DNA from: Diospyros lotus
Lineage: Eukaryota > Streptophyta > Magnoliopsida > Ericales > Ebenaceae
Length of the DNA stretch: 64,000 nt
Direction of reading: 5' to 3'
Assembly (NCBI RefSeq): GCF_014633365.1
Contig: NC_068342.1
Span: 3,892,622 to 3,956,621 of the forward strand
The translations under genes were made by a program, and so were the position numbers. Below, one piece after another: positions 23,990 through 35,894 of the stretch. The first letter of the stretch is position 1. Each line of letters starts with the position of its first letter. The notes beneath the pieces are model-generated. The model was not told the DNA's origin, made no database searches, and worked only from the letters and a program-made list of their open reading frames with translations.

Positions 23990-26900
23990 TTAAGCTACTT
24001 GTCGCGAAAGCTTCAGAGAAGTTTATCGAAATTTTTTAAATTTACTTTTGAATTAAAATTTTCATTCCACCTGCCCATTTTCAACCCCCCCCCCCCCCCC
24101 CCAAACGACTTTGTCTCAAATCAACTCTATTTCTCCCCCACTCTTAAAACCACTCTCTCAAACCCATTCTCTCTCTCTCAAAACCACTCTATCTCTCAAA
24201 CCTACCCCCACAGATTGCAGCGTTCGTCATCTTGCCCTGCCACCGCGATGAGCATTGTCGTCACACCCTCTCCTCCATCCAGTTGAGCACGGTTTGCCAT
24301 TGCCCCCGTCGCGAGTACCATTGTCCGATGTCGCCCCTCTTGGTTGCGAATAGCGCCGTCCACCGTTACCCCTCTCTCTGCCATCACCCCTTGCCAAGAG
24401 CACTACCGCCAACCCCTCATCGTTGCTCGCACCCTGCCACGGTCGCCCCCCACCCTCGCGTTGGGTCACCCCCACACATACATTTATAGATTTATATCTT
24501 CTTCTTTTTTCTACTTCAGCTTTTCTATTTTCTTCTATTATTTTTTTGTGGTGATGATGATAATTTGGTTATAAAAATGAAAAATTTGTTATTTGAGTGT
24601 AAATTCAGTTCTTGAAAAATTAGAATTTAAGAAATTAATTTTATAGTGTGAAATTTATGTAATATAATTAATTTTATATTATGTAATATATTTTAAAAAT
24701 GATCATTTATGAGATTTTATGTAATGAAATTAAATTTATATTATGTAATCTAAGTTACAATACATGAAATTTAAAAGAGTGTTCTTAATTTTTAATTTCG
24801 TAGATTTAATTTTTAATTTTTGACTAACACTGAAAAACGCAAAAACATCGTGGTCGATCACCAAGACTCGTGGTTTCCGATGATCAGAGACATACTCGAG
24901 ATGCAAAATTCAATGATCGTATCTCCATAGATTTAATTTTAAACTTTCCAGTGGATGAGTAACTTTTTGACTTCGTTCTTTTTTATGTTTTTGACTGTTG
25001 GATTGGCTAATTTGATTAGATATTTTTACAATCTAATATCACGTCAGTAGTTTATTTCTGAGATTTCAGGAATTTATTTGGTTCTAGTGGCCTAATAGTT
25101 AACTTGATCTGGCATTTTCAACTGAAAGCCTTTGACATGAAATATAATATCCTTATGTTAGATATACTCAACCACACTTAAAGGATTAATGCTTGTGACG
25201 CCATAGGAGGGCAGAAATTGGATGCATCGCCTGATGAAACTAAAATAAAAGAAAAAAAAATACTCTTAGTGTTTGATTGCAAGTATAGAACTTATATAGA
25301 AAAAAAAAAAATCTAAATAATTCAATTGTTTAAAAATTATTTACATAAAAATTATTAATTAAGAGTGTTTGATTGATTTAATTTTCAACTTATAAATTAA
25401 CATACTTTTTAATTTTTGATGTTTGATTACACTTTTATTTTATATAGAATTTTCTTCCCAAACTTAGTACGTCTCCTTTCTGCCTCCCCTATCTCTCTTT
25501 TCTCTCTCTCCCATCCCTCCCAAACCCACTTCTCCTCCTTACTTCCCTCCATCACCGGTTGCAGCAGCCATCGTCGTCACTACCATATTCGCTACCTATC
25601 GTCAGTTGCAATGGCTATAGTTGTTGCTGCCATCTTCACTGCCCATCTCTCTCTCTCTCCCTCCTCCTCTCTTCCTCCCAAACCCACTTCTCCTCTTCCC
25701 TGCCTCCCCTTTCGTCGCCATTGCCAGTGGCAGTGGCCATCTTCCCTACCCATCTCTCTCTCTTTCCTCCCTCCCTCCCAAACCTACTTCTATTCCCTGC
25801 CTCCCCCTATCACTGCCATTGCCGATTGCAGCGACCATCGCCGCCACTGCCATCTTCGCTGCTCGTCACCGTCACAACCGCCGATGGTTGTTGCAACTGC
25901 CGATGGCTGATCTTCACTATTCTCCGTTGGTGGGTGGTGGTGGAAGAGGAAGCAGCTGTGTGGCAGGTGAGTTTTCCATTTTCATGGAAAATAAAATCAA
26001 CCTCCCCATGGAAAAATCAATTTCAATGAAAGTGGGAATTGATGGTCACATGACTACAATATGAAAAATAATTTTCATGAAAAATTTGGCTAATCAAACA
26101 CTCCAAAAATTAGAATTTGGGCGAAAAATGATCATTTTTTATGAAAAAAAAATGACCAATGAAAAAGGCCCATATATTAATTTTGGTCAGGTAACAATTG
26201 AGGTTGCAAGTTTACAAATAATGTAGTGCATTTTGCTTATTCTCTCAACTATAATTTTTTAAGTATATTGCATAATATAAAATTAATTATAGTACATAAA
26301 TTTCATAATATAAAATTAATTACATAAATTCTAATTTTTCAAACACTAAATTTACACTCAAATAACAAATTTTTCATTTTCAAAATTACAAGAATTAAAA
26401 TAATTACAAACAAAGTAATATTTGCACATTCTCGTCTTCTTCCTCAACATCGTCTTCAATCATTCCGACTACATTTCCTAGTGGATAAATTTTGTTTCAC
26501 AACCATATCATATAAACTTGATATTTTATGAGCTCGAACTCCAAACTCCTCACACAATTAAATAATTTTTTTTATTTTCCATTTTCACAACTAAATCATC
26601 ATCATCACAGCACATCAAAAAAACAAAGCAAATAGATAAAAAAAAAAAAAAAACAACAAAGCAAATAGAAAACTAAAGTAGAAAAAAAAAAAGATATATA
26701 TAAATGTATGTGTGACTCATCGGGGGGCGACCCAGTGGGAGCAAACAACTATAGCTGGGGCGATAGTAGGCGAAAGGGTTGGGGGGCCAGCGAGTAAAGG
26801 TGACCAATTGGGGGCAATAGCGGTGGGGGGCGACCGTGGTGCTCGTGGTAAAAGGTGATGACAGAGGAAGAGACGACGACGAATAGTGGTGCTCGCGACG

Positions 26901-27125
26901 GGGGGCGACGACGATGCTATTGCGGTGGTGGGGTGACGGTGGACGCTGCAACCTGCGGGAGTGGATTTGAGAAAGAGAGTGGGGAAGAGATAGAATGAAT
27001 TTGAGAGATGATGATTTTAAGAGAGAGAAAGAGAGTGATTTTGAAATTGGGCAGGTGAAAATTTTAATTCAAAAATAAATTTAAAAAATTTGGATAAACT
27101 ATTCTCTGGAACTTTCACAACAAGT
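23990..27125. mobile_element. Large foldback element with GC-rich arm segments
   Basis: The left arm (about 23997-24720) and right arm (about 26240-27120) are inverted copies. Matching landmarks include GAATTAAAATTTTCA, CACCTGCCCA.TTTCAA, GATTGCAGCGT/GTTGCAGCGT, CGTCGCGAGTACCA/CGTCGCGAGCACCA, ACACATACATTTATA and TTGAGTGTAAATT. The GC-rich part of each arm (near 24220-24480 and 26710-26960) lies in an otherwise AT-rich element. The interior (about 24790-26200) holds a CT-rich minisatellite and possibly a further small element bounded by AGTGTTTGATT near 25268 and AATCAAACACT near 26094. No transposase was found. The outer ends are approximate. Confidence 0.65.
25490..25880 (+). repeat. CT-rich minisatellite
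   Basis: About three diverged units built of TCTCTCTC, CTCCCAAACC, ACTTCT, CCCTGCCTCCC and a GCCATTGC/GCCATC segment. The open frames across it are Ser/Pro/Leu/His-rich in all three frames, which reflects composition rather than a protein gene. Confidence 0.7.
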
Positions 27126-28143
27126 AACTTAATCCTTATATATTTATATTAATGTGATATAAATATAATATTTTAATACACAAACATCATAAAAGTGTGC
27201 AAATACCATTTTCATTTGTGTATGGGTTTTGCATGGCCAAGGAAAAGGAAGAAAAATGAATGGATTAATTGGGTAAATTTCATAAAATGTCATTAAACTT
27301 CAATTTGTAGTTAAAATATTATTTAATTTTAATTTAATATATAATTTTATAATTATCATCGATTGTCGTTCAAAGAGACTAAGAAAATGTTAATATTTTT
27401 GTATTTTAATTTAAAATTTAGTGATTTTTTTATATTTTTATACAAAATTTAGTAATTATTTATATTTTTTAACTGTCTACATTATTATTAACCACGTTAA
27501 CATCTATTAATTTTTTTTAATAACAATTGATGATAATTATAAAATTAAAATTTAATAATCATTTAATTATAAATTAAAATTTAATAATCTTTTTATACCT
27601 TAATATAAAATTTATTTATCATTTTATGTAATTTAATCGGTCTAATTCTTGGACCCAAGACTGCCCAAGAAATAAAAAGACTTACCTTATCAAATGAACT
27701 AACTTTCTTGGTACAGTAGGGAGGGTTGGTAAGGCTGATGCCTTGGCGCATGAGCACCTAATAAGGCTCCCAAATTGCTAGCAAGCAGTAGGGGCAGCCT
27801 AGACCTAACTTATTCATTAATAATTAATCAATATTTAATTTAAGTTAAAATATTATGTCGTATAGACATAATATCACATTTTAATTATATATTACATATA
27901 TTAAGATTATAATATTATTAAAATAAAGTTTATTTTTCTTAATATAATAATATTGTATAATAATTGAATTGTAATATGCGATAATCGGCGTTATATTTTC
28001 TGGACCATATTCTCCTTGACCTACCCGCCTAACTAACATTCACACTCGATGCTATTTAGCCCGCGCCAAATTTAACTAGAGCCGTTGCTCATTATCAGTC
28101 GTAAATGAATAAGCTTGCTAGCTAAGTGCTCGGGAAGACGTAC

Positions 28144-28158
28144 GGGCGGGCGGGCGGG
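28144..28158 (+). promoter_or_regulatory. Four-run G tract in the leader of DQD/SDH copy 2
   Basis: GGGCGGGCGGGCGGG: four G triplets with single-base loops on the coding strand, 22 bases before the start codon at 28181. This satisfies the canonical G-quadruplex pattern. If transcribed, it would sit in the 5' untranslated region where it could slow initiation. A regulatory effect is inference. Confidence 0.5.
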
Positions 28159-28180
28159 CGGAGATACAGCAAGCTAGCTG

Positions 28181-31100
28181 ATGGCGGCTTTCGGTTCGAG
28201 TGTTATGCCTGCCGGAATCTCGTCGCCGGGGGGCGGTGGTAGGACGAACGGGAGTCTGCTGTGCACGCCGGTGACGGGGGGCAGCGTGGAGCTAATGCTG
28301 GCGCAGATGAAAACGGCCAAGGAGATCGGCGCCGACGTCGTTGAGATCAGACTGGACTGCCTCCGGCAGCTCACTCCGTCGCTGCATCTTCCCGTTCTTG
28401 TACGACAGTCACCTCTGCCCACTGTTGTCACTTGCAGGTACACATTAAACTTTACAATTTGATAACGTAACTTCAATTTAGTATTACGAGATCCTTGTAC
28501 CAACAAGGCTGTTCATTGTGTCATGGGGAGGTCATAAACTACACCTGTCAATTTGATAACGTAACATAATGTTTCAGGCCAATATGGGAAGGAGGTCAAT
28601 ATGAAGGGGATGAGAAGAGTAGACAGGATGCTCTTCGTTTGGCCATGGAATTAGGAGCTGATTACATCGACGTCGAGCTTAAGGTTAATTATATATATAT
28701 ATATATATAATTAAGTGATGATGAGTAGTTAGTTAATTAGGAAGAAGTTAATCATTAATTAATTAATTGCAGGTTGCTCATGAGTTCAATCGTTCAATTA
28801 TGGGGAAGAAGCCAGACAAGTTCAAAGTGATTGTATCCTCCCACAACTTCGACGATACCCCTCCTACCGAGGCCATCGGCGATCTTGTCGCCAGAATTCA
28901 ATCCACCGGCGCCGATGTTGTCAAGATTGCAACCACTGCCTTAGACATCACCGATGTCGCCCGCATTTTCCAGATCACCGTCCACTCTCAGGTAAGTCTA
29001 TACGAACATCAATTATTTGTGAGATGTTTTTCAAATTAAAACGCTGTAGTTTGTAGGCTGTTTGCCACTTTGTGATTGAGGCCATTTAAATATCTCGTTG
29101 CGGAGATACAATAATGAATTTATTTGATTGGAGAACATCATCGTCAAACCTAGAAATGTCAAAAGGATCGGCCCGACCCAACTCGAGTCGGCCCACGGGC
29201 TTTTTAAAAGGGCTGGGCCGGCCTGAGCCCTTTTGCCATGGATAGGGCCCGGCTCGGCCCACGGCCCCCCTACAGGGGGTCAGGTCGGGCTGGGCCAGCC
29301 CGTGGGCTAGAGGGTCGGGCTGGGCCCTTAGCCTACAGGGCCTAGCAAGTCGAGCCCGGTGGGCCCGACCTTTTTTTTCTTTTTTTTTAAATAATTTTTT
29401 TAAAAATAATACATATAATATATATATATAAATATCAAAATAATGCATATATAAAAATCAATTTTTTTTCTTTTTAAAATATTTTTCATCTTAATTCTTA
29501 AGTTTTAAATATTATTTCATCATTTTATATTTCAAAATTCTATATGCCTTATAAATTTTCTTGTGAATTGATATGAAAAATAATGTACATATAAAAAGGA
29601 GAATGTTTACTTATAATTTAAATATATAAAAAATTTAACTTAAAAATTTTAAATAAATTGATGGTTATTATTTATATATATTGCGAAATTAAATTTTTTA
29701 GTATCCAATATCAATAATTATTAAAGAATAACAAAATTAAAAAAAAATGAATAAGGGCCTAACTGATTGGCCCATAAGGGCCTTATGGGCTCGGCCCGGC
29801 CCCTTTTGAACAGAAACGGGTCGGGCCAAAGCCCGACCCTTTTGACACCTCTAGTTAAACCACTTAAGCTTACAAGAAAGAAATAATTAGAAGATGCGGA
29901 AAGATCCTCGCATAAATACTTCGATATTTAAGTCAGACATTAAAAATAATAAAGACTGTATTGAAATCAATATTAAAGACCAGGGGCAGATGTAAGGGCA
30001 GCTAACTCGTGCCAGCCCCAACTAAATAGTAATATATATATATATATATATAAAAGCCTAGACAGCCCAACTCCAACTAAATATTAATATAACTCAATCC
30101 CATGACCCTCCTACATCCGCCCCTATTAGAGATGTATACTTTCAAGAATGAGTATCTACTTATTTATAGAGAGATATAGAATAATCTTAATTAATTATGA
30201 ATTAAAATTATTGTAGATAACATTTATTTTGATTTTTCCTAATCTTGCTAGAATTAAAATTCTTACAGATAATGTTTATTTTGATTTTTCCTAATCTAGC
30301 TGAAATTAAGATTATTATGGATGACGTCTATCTTTTATAGATAAATTTTATCTTATCCCTTTTTTTGAGATATAATTTCTTATAAATAATTATTTATCTT
30401 TTTGAAAAAAAATTTACATGTCAGAATTATTTAGTTTGCTCATTTGTATGAAATCAGCCTCGCGTGGAAAATTTACGCCTTATAACTTAAAAAAATATTT
30501 TGGGCTTTTGGCCATTTTTTTGGGTCATTTTTAATGGACAAAGCCCATGACACAACAAAATAAATAATAGTTTTAGTGATTTGGGATGGTAGTTTAAAAA
30601 TTGTATCGCCACATGTATTGTATTGAAGAAGAAACAGTGTATTATCTGAAAAATGATCGAAATGTAAAAAGAAGGTCAGTCAAACAACACTACCAACTTT
30701 AAAGAAAGATAAGAGAGTAACAAGTTTTTACTGTAATCGACACATCAATGCACAAAGCAAATTAGTATTTTTCATCTAATACAACTCAAGCAAACATCTT
30801 AAAATCCTAAACCACAACCAATCATTGCTTCTGGGGAAGTCATGATTTGGCGGTTTGGTTTGCTATTGCAGTTTCCTTGGTCGGCCCTAACTCGGAGGAA
30901 TTTGTTTGGTAGGTTCCGGTTATAGGCATTGCCATGGGCGAGAGGGGCCTAATTTCGCGGCTACTAGCCCCCAAATTCAATGGCTATCTCACTTATGGGG
31001 CACTTGAGCCTGGGACTATAACGGCTCCCGGCCAGCCGACTGCAAAAGATTTGCTGGACCTGTACAACTTCAGGCTTATAAGGCCAGATACCAAGGTTTA

Positions 31101-32589
31101 TGGCATCATTGGGAAACCAGTTGGCCACAGCAAAAGCCCACTTTTGTTCAATGAATCATTCAAGAAAGTTGGACTGGATTCCGTTTATGTTCATTTACTG
31201 GTGGATGATGTCAAAAAATTCTTCAGCACCTATACATCCATTGATTTTGCCGGTTTCAGGTAATGAAGGACATTCTTCTATCCTTTTTCTTTTCGCCGTT
31301 GTTTAAGATTCAGAGTTTTGGGTTTAAGGCCGGTATTCAGAAGCTGTGAATCTGGAATGTAGTTGTACGATTCCTCACAAGGAAGTTGCAATGGGGTGCA
31401 TGGATGAGATAGATCCAACTGCCAAGGTAACATCTGATCTTGCCTTTGCATTATTCTTGCTGAGATTTGATGAGAAAATAGGAGCTGATGATCGGAACTT
31501 GAATCTGTAATGAAATTCTCTTCAGAAAATCGGGGCTGTTAACAACATCGTCAGACGACCAGACGGGACTTTAAAAGCTTACAACACGGATTATATCGGT
31601 GCAATTTCTGCTATTGAAGATGTTCTGAGAGGTAGAAGTCATATTCTTATCCTATTGTATAATAGTGATTATATAAATTCTTACTCTTCAATCATTTTTA
31701 TCTATGATCTTATTATTAAGACCCTTATAACTAATATGATTCAAGAAAAATGTAAATGGTCCACTTTCTCCATCTTTACAGAGTCGAATGGTTCAAGTTC
31801 TGCTGGTTCACCCTTAGCCGGCAGACTGTTTGTTGTCTTGGGGGCTGGAGGTGCCGGCAAGTCGCTTGCCTATGGCGCACAGCAAAAAGGAGCAAGGGTC
31901 GTGGTCGCGAATCGCACATTTGGTAGTACCCTAGTCAGCATACATATATGTTGATCTTCATTTCTTGCTAAATAATCAGACTTGCTGTGGTTAAGCTAAT
32001 GGTGACTATTTTGATTTGTGCTCCGTTTGTGAGTGCAGAACGAGCCAAAGATCTGGCTGCCAAGGTAGGGGGGAAAGCTCTGCATCTTCACGAAGTAAAC
32101 CATTTCCATCCAGAAGAAAGAATGATTCTTGCAAACGCCACATCTGTGGGCATGAAGCCCAATATTGATGCCACCCCCATTTCCAAGGTTCATCTCTTAA
32201 AATTTCTTAGTACAATTTCACCTCTTTTGGAGTTTTTGACAGTTTGTTCACTGTCTCTACGCGAAATGCAGGAAGCGCTTAAGCATTACGAGCTAGTGTT
32301 CGATGCCATCTACACGCCGAAAGATACCAGACTCTTGAGGGAGGCTAGAGAGTGTGGAATACAGAAAATTGTGTACGGAACAGAGATGTTGATCCGGCAG
32401 GGGTTTGAGCAATTCAAGAACTTCACCGGTTTTCCAGGCAAGTTAATTAGTTAACTTAACTACGAGCTATGTATAGCCTCAGTGCTGGTTTGGTTTCTGC
32501 TGTTTACTGATTCGTTTTTGTTCCATCGATGTGCGGGTTCAGAAGCTCCAGAAGAACTGTTCAGGCAGCTCATGTCAAAGCATGCATAA
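28181..32589 (+). CDS. DQD/SDH: DQD/SDH-family bifunctional enzyme, copy 2 (Gly in the carboxylate clamp)
   Basis: Ten exons: 28181-28437, 28578-28683, 28773-28991, 30913-31259, 31363-31426, 31526-31631, 31782-31922, 32039-32187, 32272-32437, 32543-32589; 533 residues. The last intron uses a GC donor (CAG|GCAAGT). The dehydratase residues are intact: EIRLD, His145 in SSHNF, Schiff-base Lys172 in VVKIATTALDI, Arg210 in ISR and Gln235 in APGQ. In the dehydrogenase domain the clamp reads PVGHSKSP, so the first Ser is Gly265. Thr312, Lys316, Asn337 and Asp353 are kept, but AVNT is AVNN. The cofactor motif is NADP-type (GAGGAGKS, ANRT). The short Gly/Ser N-terminus (about 27 residues) is not a typical transit peptide. 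Intron 3 (1.9 kb) contains two hAT-like insertions. Loss of the clamp Ser fits quinate use; activity on shikimate cannot be excluded. Confidence 0.9.
29151..29853. mobile_element. hAT-like non-autonomous element in intron 3 of copy 2
   Basis: Starts TAGAAATGTCAAAAGG and ends CCTTTTGACACCTCTA, an inverted pair of the TAGAGGTGTCAAA type known from plant hAT elements. It is flanked by an 8-bp duplication with one mismatch (GTCAAACC 29143-29150, GTTAAACC 29854-29861). The ends are extremely GC-rich and made of GGGCCGGGCC-like steps in both orientations; the centre is AT-rich. It carries no transposase. Confidence 0.8.
29980..30124. mobile_element. Short hAT-like MITE
   Basis: About 145 bp, left end CAGGGGCAGATGTAAGGG and right end CCTACATCCGCCCCT (inverted), flanked by ATTAAAGA (29972-29979) and ATTAGAGA (30125-30132), a near-perfect 8-bp duplication. 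An AT microsatellite lies inside. The left boundary is uncertain by one or two bases. Confidence 0.6.
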
Positions 32590-34342
32590 GTGAGGAAGAA
32601 GAGGGGCATTAATCTAAGGCTGAATGAAGCTGGTTCCATGGATCTCTACAAATTCATATATATATTCCAGGCTCTAACCACTGGCTGTTGAGTTGTTTCT
32701 TTGTATCATCTGTCTCTGTAGTCACCATTGGAATTTGGAATTAAGATACAGTTTCTGTGAAGAATTATTATTGCTAGGCTTAACGGGTTTTTTTCTGCAA
32801 TTTCCACTTGGGATATGAGGTTTTCGAATCTTCTGATCATTCTGCACTCTTTGCTTTTTTTCTGTTGAATAATGATTGTGATTGTGGCTGTCTCCAAACG
32901 CTGCTAATCCAGAATTTAGAGAGGGGAGGGAAAGAAGCAGCTCCAACCAGTTAGCCATTAGGGTTTTGCTCGCCGTTTAGGATTTTGCTTGCCATCCAAA
33001 TGGTAAAACTCTTTTCTTCCCTTGCCGGCCATTGCTATCGCTGTCATTGTGGCAGTTGTAATTGTCATTGTCAAAGCACAAAGCTCTGTCAAAAAAGACG
33101 AATATGACGAAGCATGTTGCAATTGATTTGTTATTGACTTTGAAAACGACTATTGAGTCAGGCAATTGGACACGACTAAAAAAAATAGTCCCATGGTCGA
33201 AAAAGACAAAGAGTCACGATAAAAGGATGAGACAAACGGATAAAAGAGGGAGAAAAATAGATCGAAGGTTATTGAAATATTATTTTTAACATATTAAAAT
33301 TTTAAATTTATTATTATGGAATTAATTCAAAAAATTTGTTAAATAATTTTATTTAAAAAAATATTAGTAAATTGTTTTTAAAATATATTAAATAATATTA
33401 AAATTGAATACAATAATATTTATTATTAAATTAGAAAATAAATATTAAATTTTCATAGTAGTAAAAATTATAAGTAATGTAAAAAATTTAGAATTGAAAT
33501 TTATTAATAAATAAATAAAATAAGAAATCAAATTGAGAGTAGAATTGGGGAGTGTGATTGAAGCACATATAATTCTTAAAATTAAAAAAAGAATAGAGAG
33601 TGATTTTTTTTTTTTATAATATAATAAGGAGTTTGGTTTGAGATAATGTAAAGCAAGAGTTTTCTCGTGGATATACTAAAAAATAAATAAATTTAATTAT
33701 TAAATTTAAAATTACCAATAATTTATAATAATGAGAAAATTTATTGATAATTTTAAAGAAAATTATTATAAATTTATTAAAATTATTCTCAATTTAAGTG
33801 TGTAACATCAATTTATGAAAGTTATTTATCAAATTTAATTATGGACATAACACTTCCCAAAATATACATTATCACAATCATGAATTCCATTTCTAATTAG
33901 GGAAGGCTAACAACATCTATAGACCCTAACCTTAATTAATATTTTCTAATGACTGGCTACTGGCTACTATATTTTGAAATATTTATCATTAAATTAAATG
34001 TTTTTGCTTTTGATGGAATAATAATAATATTTTTCTATTTTTAATAATAATAATAGTACACCTAACCTCACGTGCTGCCCCTCTAACTCCCACGGTCCCA
34101 CCTACCTTTTCTATTTCACATTCAGATATTGGTTGGCCAATTTCATGCCCATCTAACTTCCTTCAAAACATATATATATATATATATAAACAATTATACA
34201 TGTCATATTTATCGATAATTATAAAAACAATATAGTATATTGTCATGAATGAGCTGAATCCAAGTATATAACACCCTATGAATTAATTAAAGAAATTTAA
34301 GAATAAGTGTTAGTTAATTCTATGAGTGTTATCTATTTGTTA

Positions 34343-34684
34343 AGATAATATTTATTAACTAAGATATAGGTTGAAAAAAAAATAGAATATGAAAAGTATT
34401 TTAAATAAAAATTATTTTTATTGTGTTTCTATAACAATTGAACGTAACTTTTTATTTGGGATTATTCAGAAAAATTTATTTTTATATCCCTCTAGATCAA
34501 TTTATCCTGAACCTTACAAATAAAAAAAATAATTTATATGTCCCTAAATGCAATCTAAAAAATATTTAATAAATTTTTTAGAATGTTTTACAGACTTATC
34601 TTGATTATTCTATATCTTGGTTCGGAAAGCATTCAAACCTTATTTTGATACAATTTCATTTTACTCATTTTAACAAACGCTGCC
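34343..34684. mobile_element. Tourist-like MITE, second family member
   Basis: The same family as the elements at 3328 and 35035: it starts AGATAATATTTATTAACTAAG after a TTA (34340-34342) and ends TTTTAACAAACGCTGCC. The interior matches the 35035 element in direct orientation. The right target duplication is imperfect (TAA). Confidence 0.5.
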
Positions 34685-35010
34685 TAAAATGAGTAAGATA
34701 AGGTTGTCTCAAGATAATATTGGAATACTTTCTAAATCAATATATGAAATGATTAAGATAAGGTTATAAAGCATTATAAGATTTTTATCAAACTGTTTGT
34801 TAAATTTTTTAAAATACATTGGGGGCCATATAGTCAATTTTTTTTATCTGTAAGGTCAAAGGTAAATTTATCTGGAGGAGGGGAGAGACAAATTTACCTA
34901 AATAATTCCATATAAGAAGTCAAGTGATTTATTTTCAATGGGTTGTCAAATAAATTTAATAAATATAATAGAAAATACTTTTGTTTAGAACGTTTTCCAT
35001 ATCCCATTTT
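34685..35010. mobile_element. Truncated inverted copy of the same MITE
   Basis: Begins AAAATGAGTAAGATAAGG, the reverse complement of the subterminal region of the neighbouring MITE, and runs through AAATTTATCTGGAGGAG, again inverted relative to it. Neither terminus is complete. With the MITE at 34343 it makes an imperfect hairpin. Confidence 0.45.
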
Positions 35011-35034
35011 TTTTAGTCTGTAGAAGTTACATTA

Positions 35035-35403
35035 GGTAGTGTTTATTAATTAAGATATGAGTTGAAAAAAAAGTAAAATTTGGAAAACGTTCTACACAAA
35101 AGTACTTTATATTTGTTTATTAAATTTATCTGTCAACCTTTAAAGAAATCGTGTGACTTTATGTTTTGAATTGTTCAAATAAATTTATCTCTCTCATCTC
35201 TAGATAAATTTATTTTAAATCTTATAAATAAGAAAAAATGATCTATATATCCCCAAATGTATTCTAAAAAATTTAACAAATAATTTAATAAAAATTTTGG
35301 AATGTTTCCCAATTTTATTTTGACTATTTTATATTTTGATCCAGAAAGTATTTTAATCTTGTATTGATACAATCTTATCTTACTAATTTTAATAAATGTT
35401 ACA
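35035..35403. mobile_element. Tourist-like MITE with TTA target duplication
   Basis: A 369-bp AT-rich element starting GGTAGTGTTTATTAATTAAG and ending TTAATAAATGTTACA after inversion-compatible sequence. TTA flanks both ends (35032-35034, 35404-35406). It is closely similar to the copy at 34343 in direct orientation. Confidence 0.6.
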
Positions 35404-35755
35404 TTAATAAATATTAAATAATATAGATGAGTTATAGTCTTAATTTATTTTTTCATAATTCTAATTTTATAAAATAAAAATAATGATAGAGTGTTATATA
35501 AGTCACTAGATTATGATCTCGAGTTAAATTAATTATTAGATTTAAAAAATTAAATAAATTATTTTAAATATGAAATATAAAAAAAATATCCAGCAATATA
35601 ATGTAAAGTGATCATTATACTTTAAAAAAATATAAATTGAGACTCTGTAAATTATGTTTGGACACACAGTCGACACGTGGGCTCTTTAACGGTCGACCTA
35701 CCCTTCCCTCCAATTTACGATGTATCTGACACGGGGATTCAAAAGAAGAACAAAG

Positions 35756-35759
<4 letters not shown>

Positions 35760-35791
<32 letters not shown>
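35760..35791 (+). repeat. CT microsatellite in the leader of DQD/SDH copy 3
   Basis: Sixteen CT (TC) units about 105 bp before the proposed start codon at 35895, presumably in the promoter or 5' untranslated region. Confidence 0.9.
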
Positions 35792-35794
<3 letters not shown>

Positions 35795-35894
35795 ACTTAC
35801 CTCCACTCTCCAGCTAACCTTCCAACCAACCTTCTTAGCCTTTTAAAACCTCCGAATCGAAGCAGCGAGCAACCCACCAACGGAATTTACAACC

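Larger units (their letters stand above)
23548..28180. other. Spacer between DQD/SDH copies 1 and 2
   Basis: The first 400 bp probably contain the copy 1 3' untranslated region. Most of the rest (about 23990-27125) is a large foldback element, described separately. The stretch 27130-28100 is AT-rich, without a supported gene. The last 100 bp are GC-richer and form the copy 2 promoter/leader, with a four-run G tract at 28144-28158. Confidence 0.55.
32590..35894. other. Spacer between DQD/SDH copies 2 and 3
   Basis: The first 300 bp should be the copy 2 3' untranslated region. The rest is AT-rich with no supported gene. A cluster of related MITEs fills about 34343-35403 (separate entries). The last 250 bp are the copy 3 promoter and leader, with a CT tract at 35760-35791. 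Confidence 0.55.

Noticed and set aside
24202..24489. GC-rich ORFs on both strands near 24.2-24.5 kb as possible captured gene fragment
   Set aside because: The same GC-rich block occurs inverted at 26.7-26.96 kb as the arm of a foldback element, and no protein motif is visible.
25416..26064. Three overlapping plus-strand ORFs of about 150 residues, rich in Ser, Pro and Leu
   Set aside because: All three frames are open at once because the DNA is a CT-rich minisatellite; the products are compositional and no family is recognisable.
29086..29448. Minus-strand ORF rich in Arg, Gly and Ala
   Set aside because: It lies across the GGGCC-rich end of a hAT-like element and reflects composition only.
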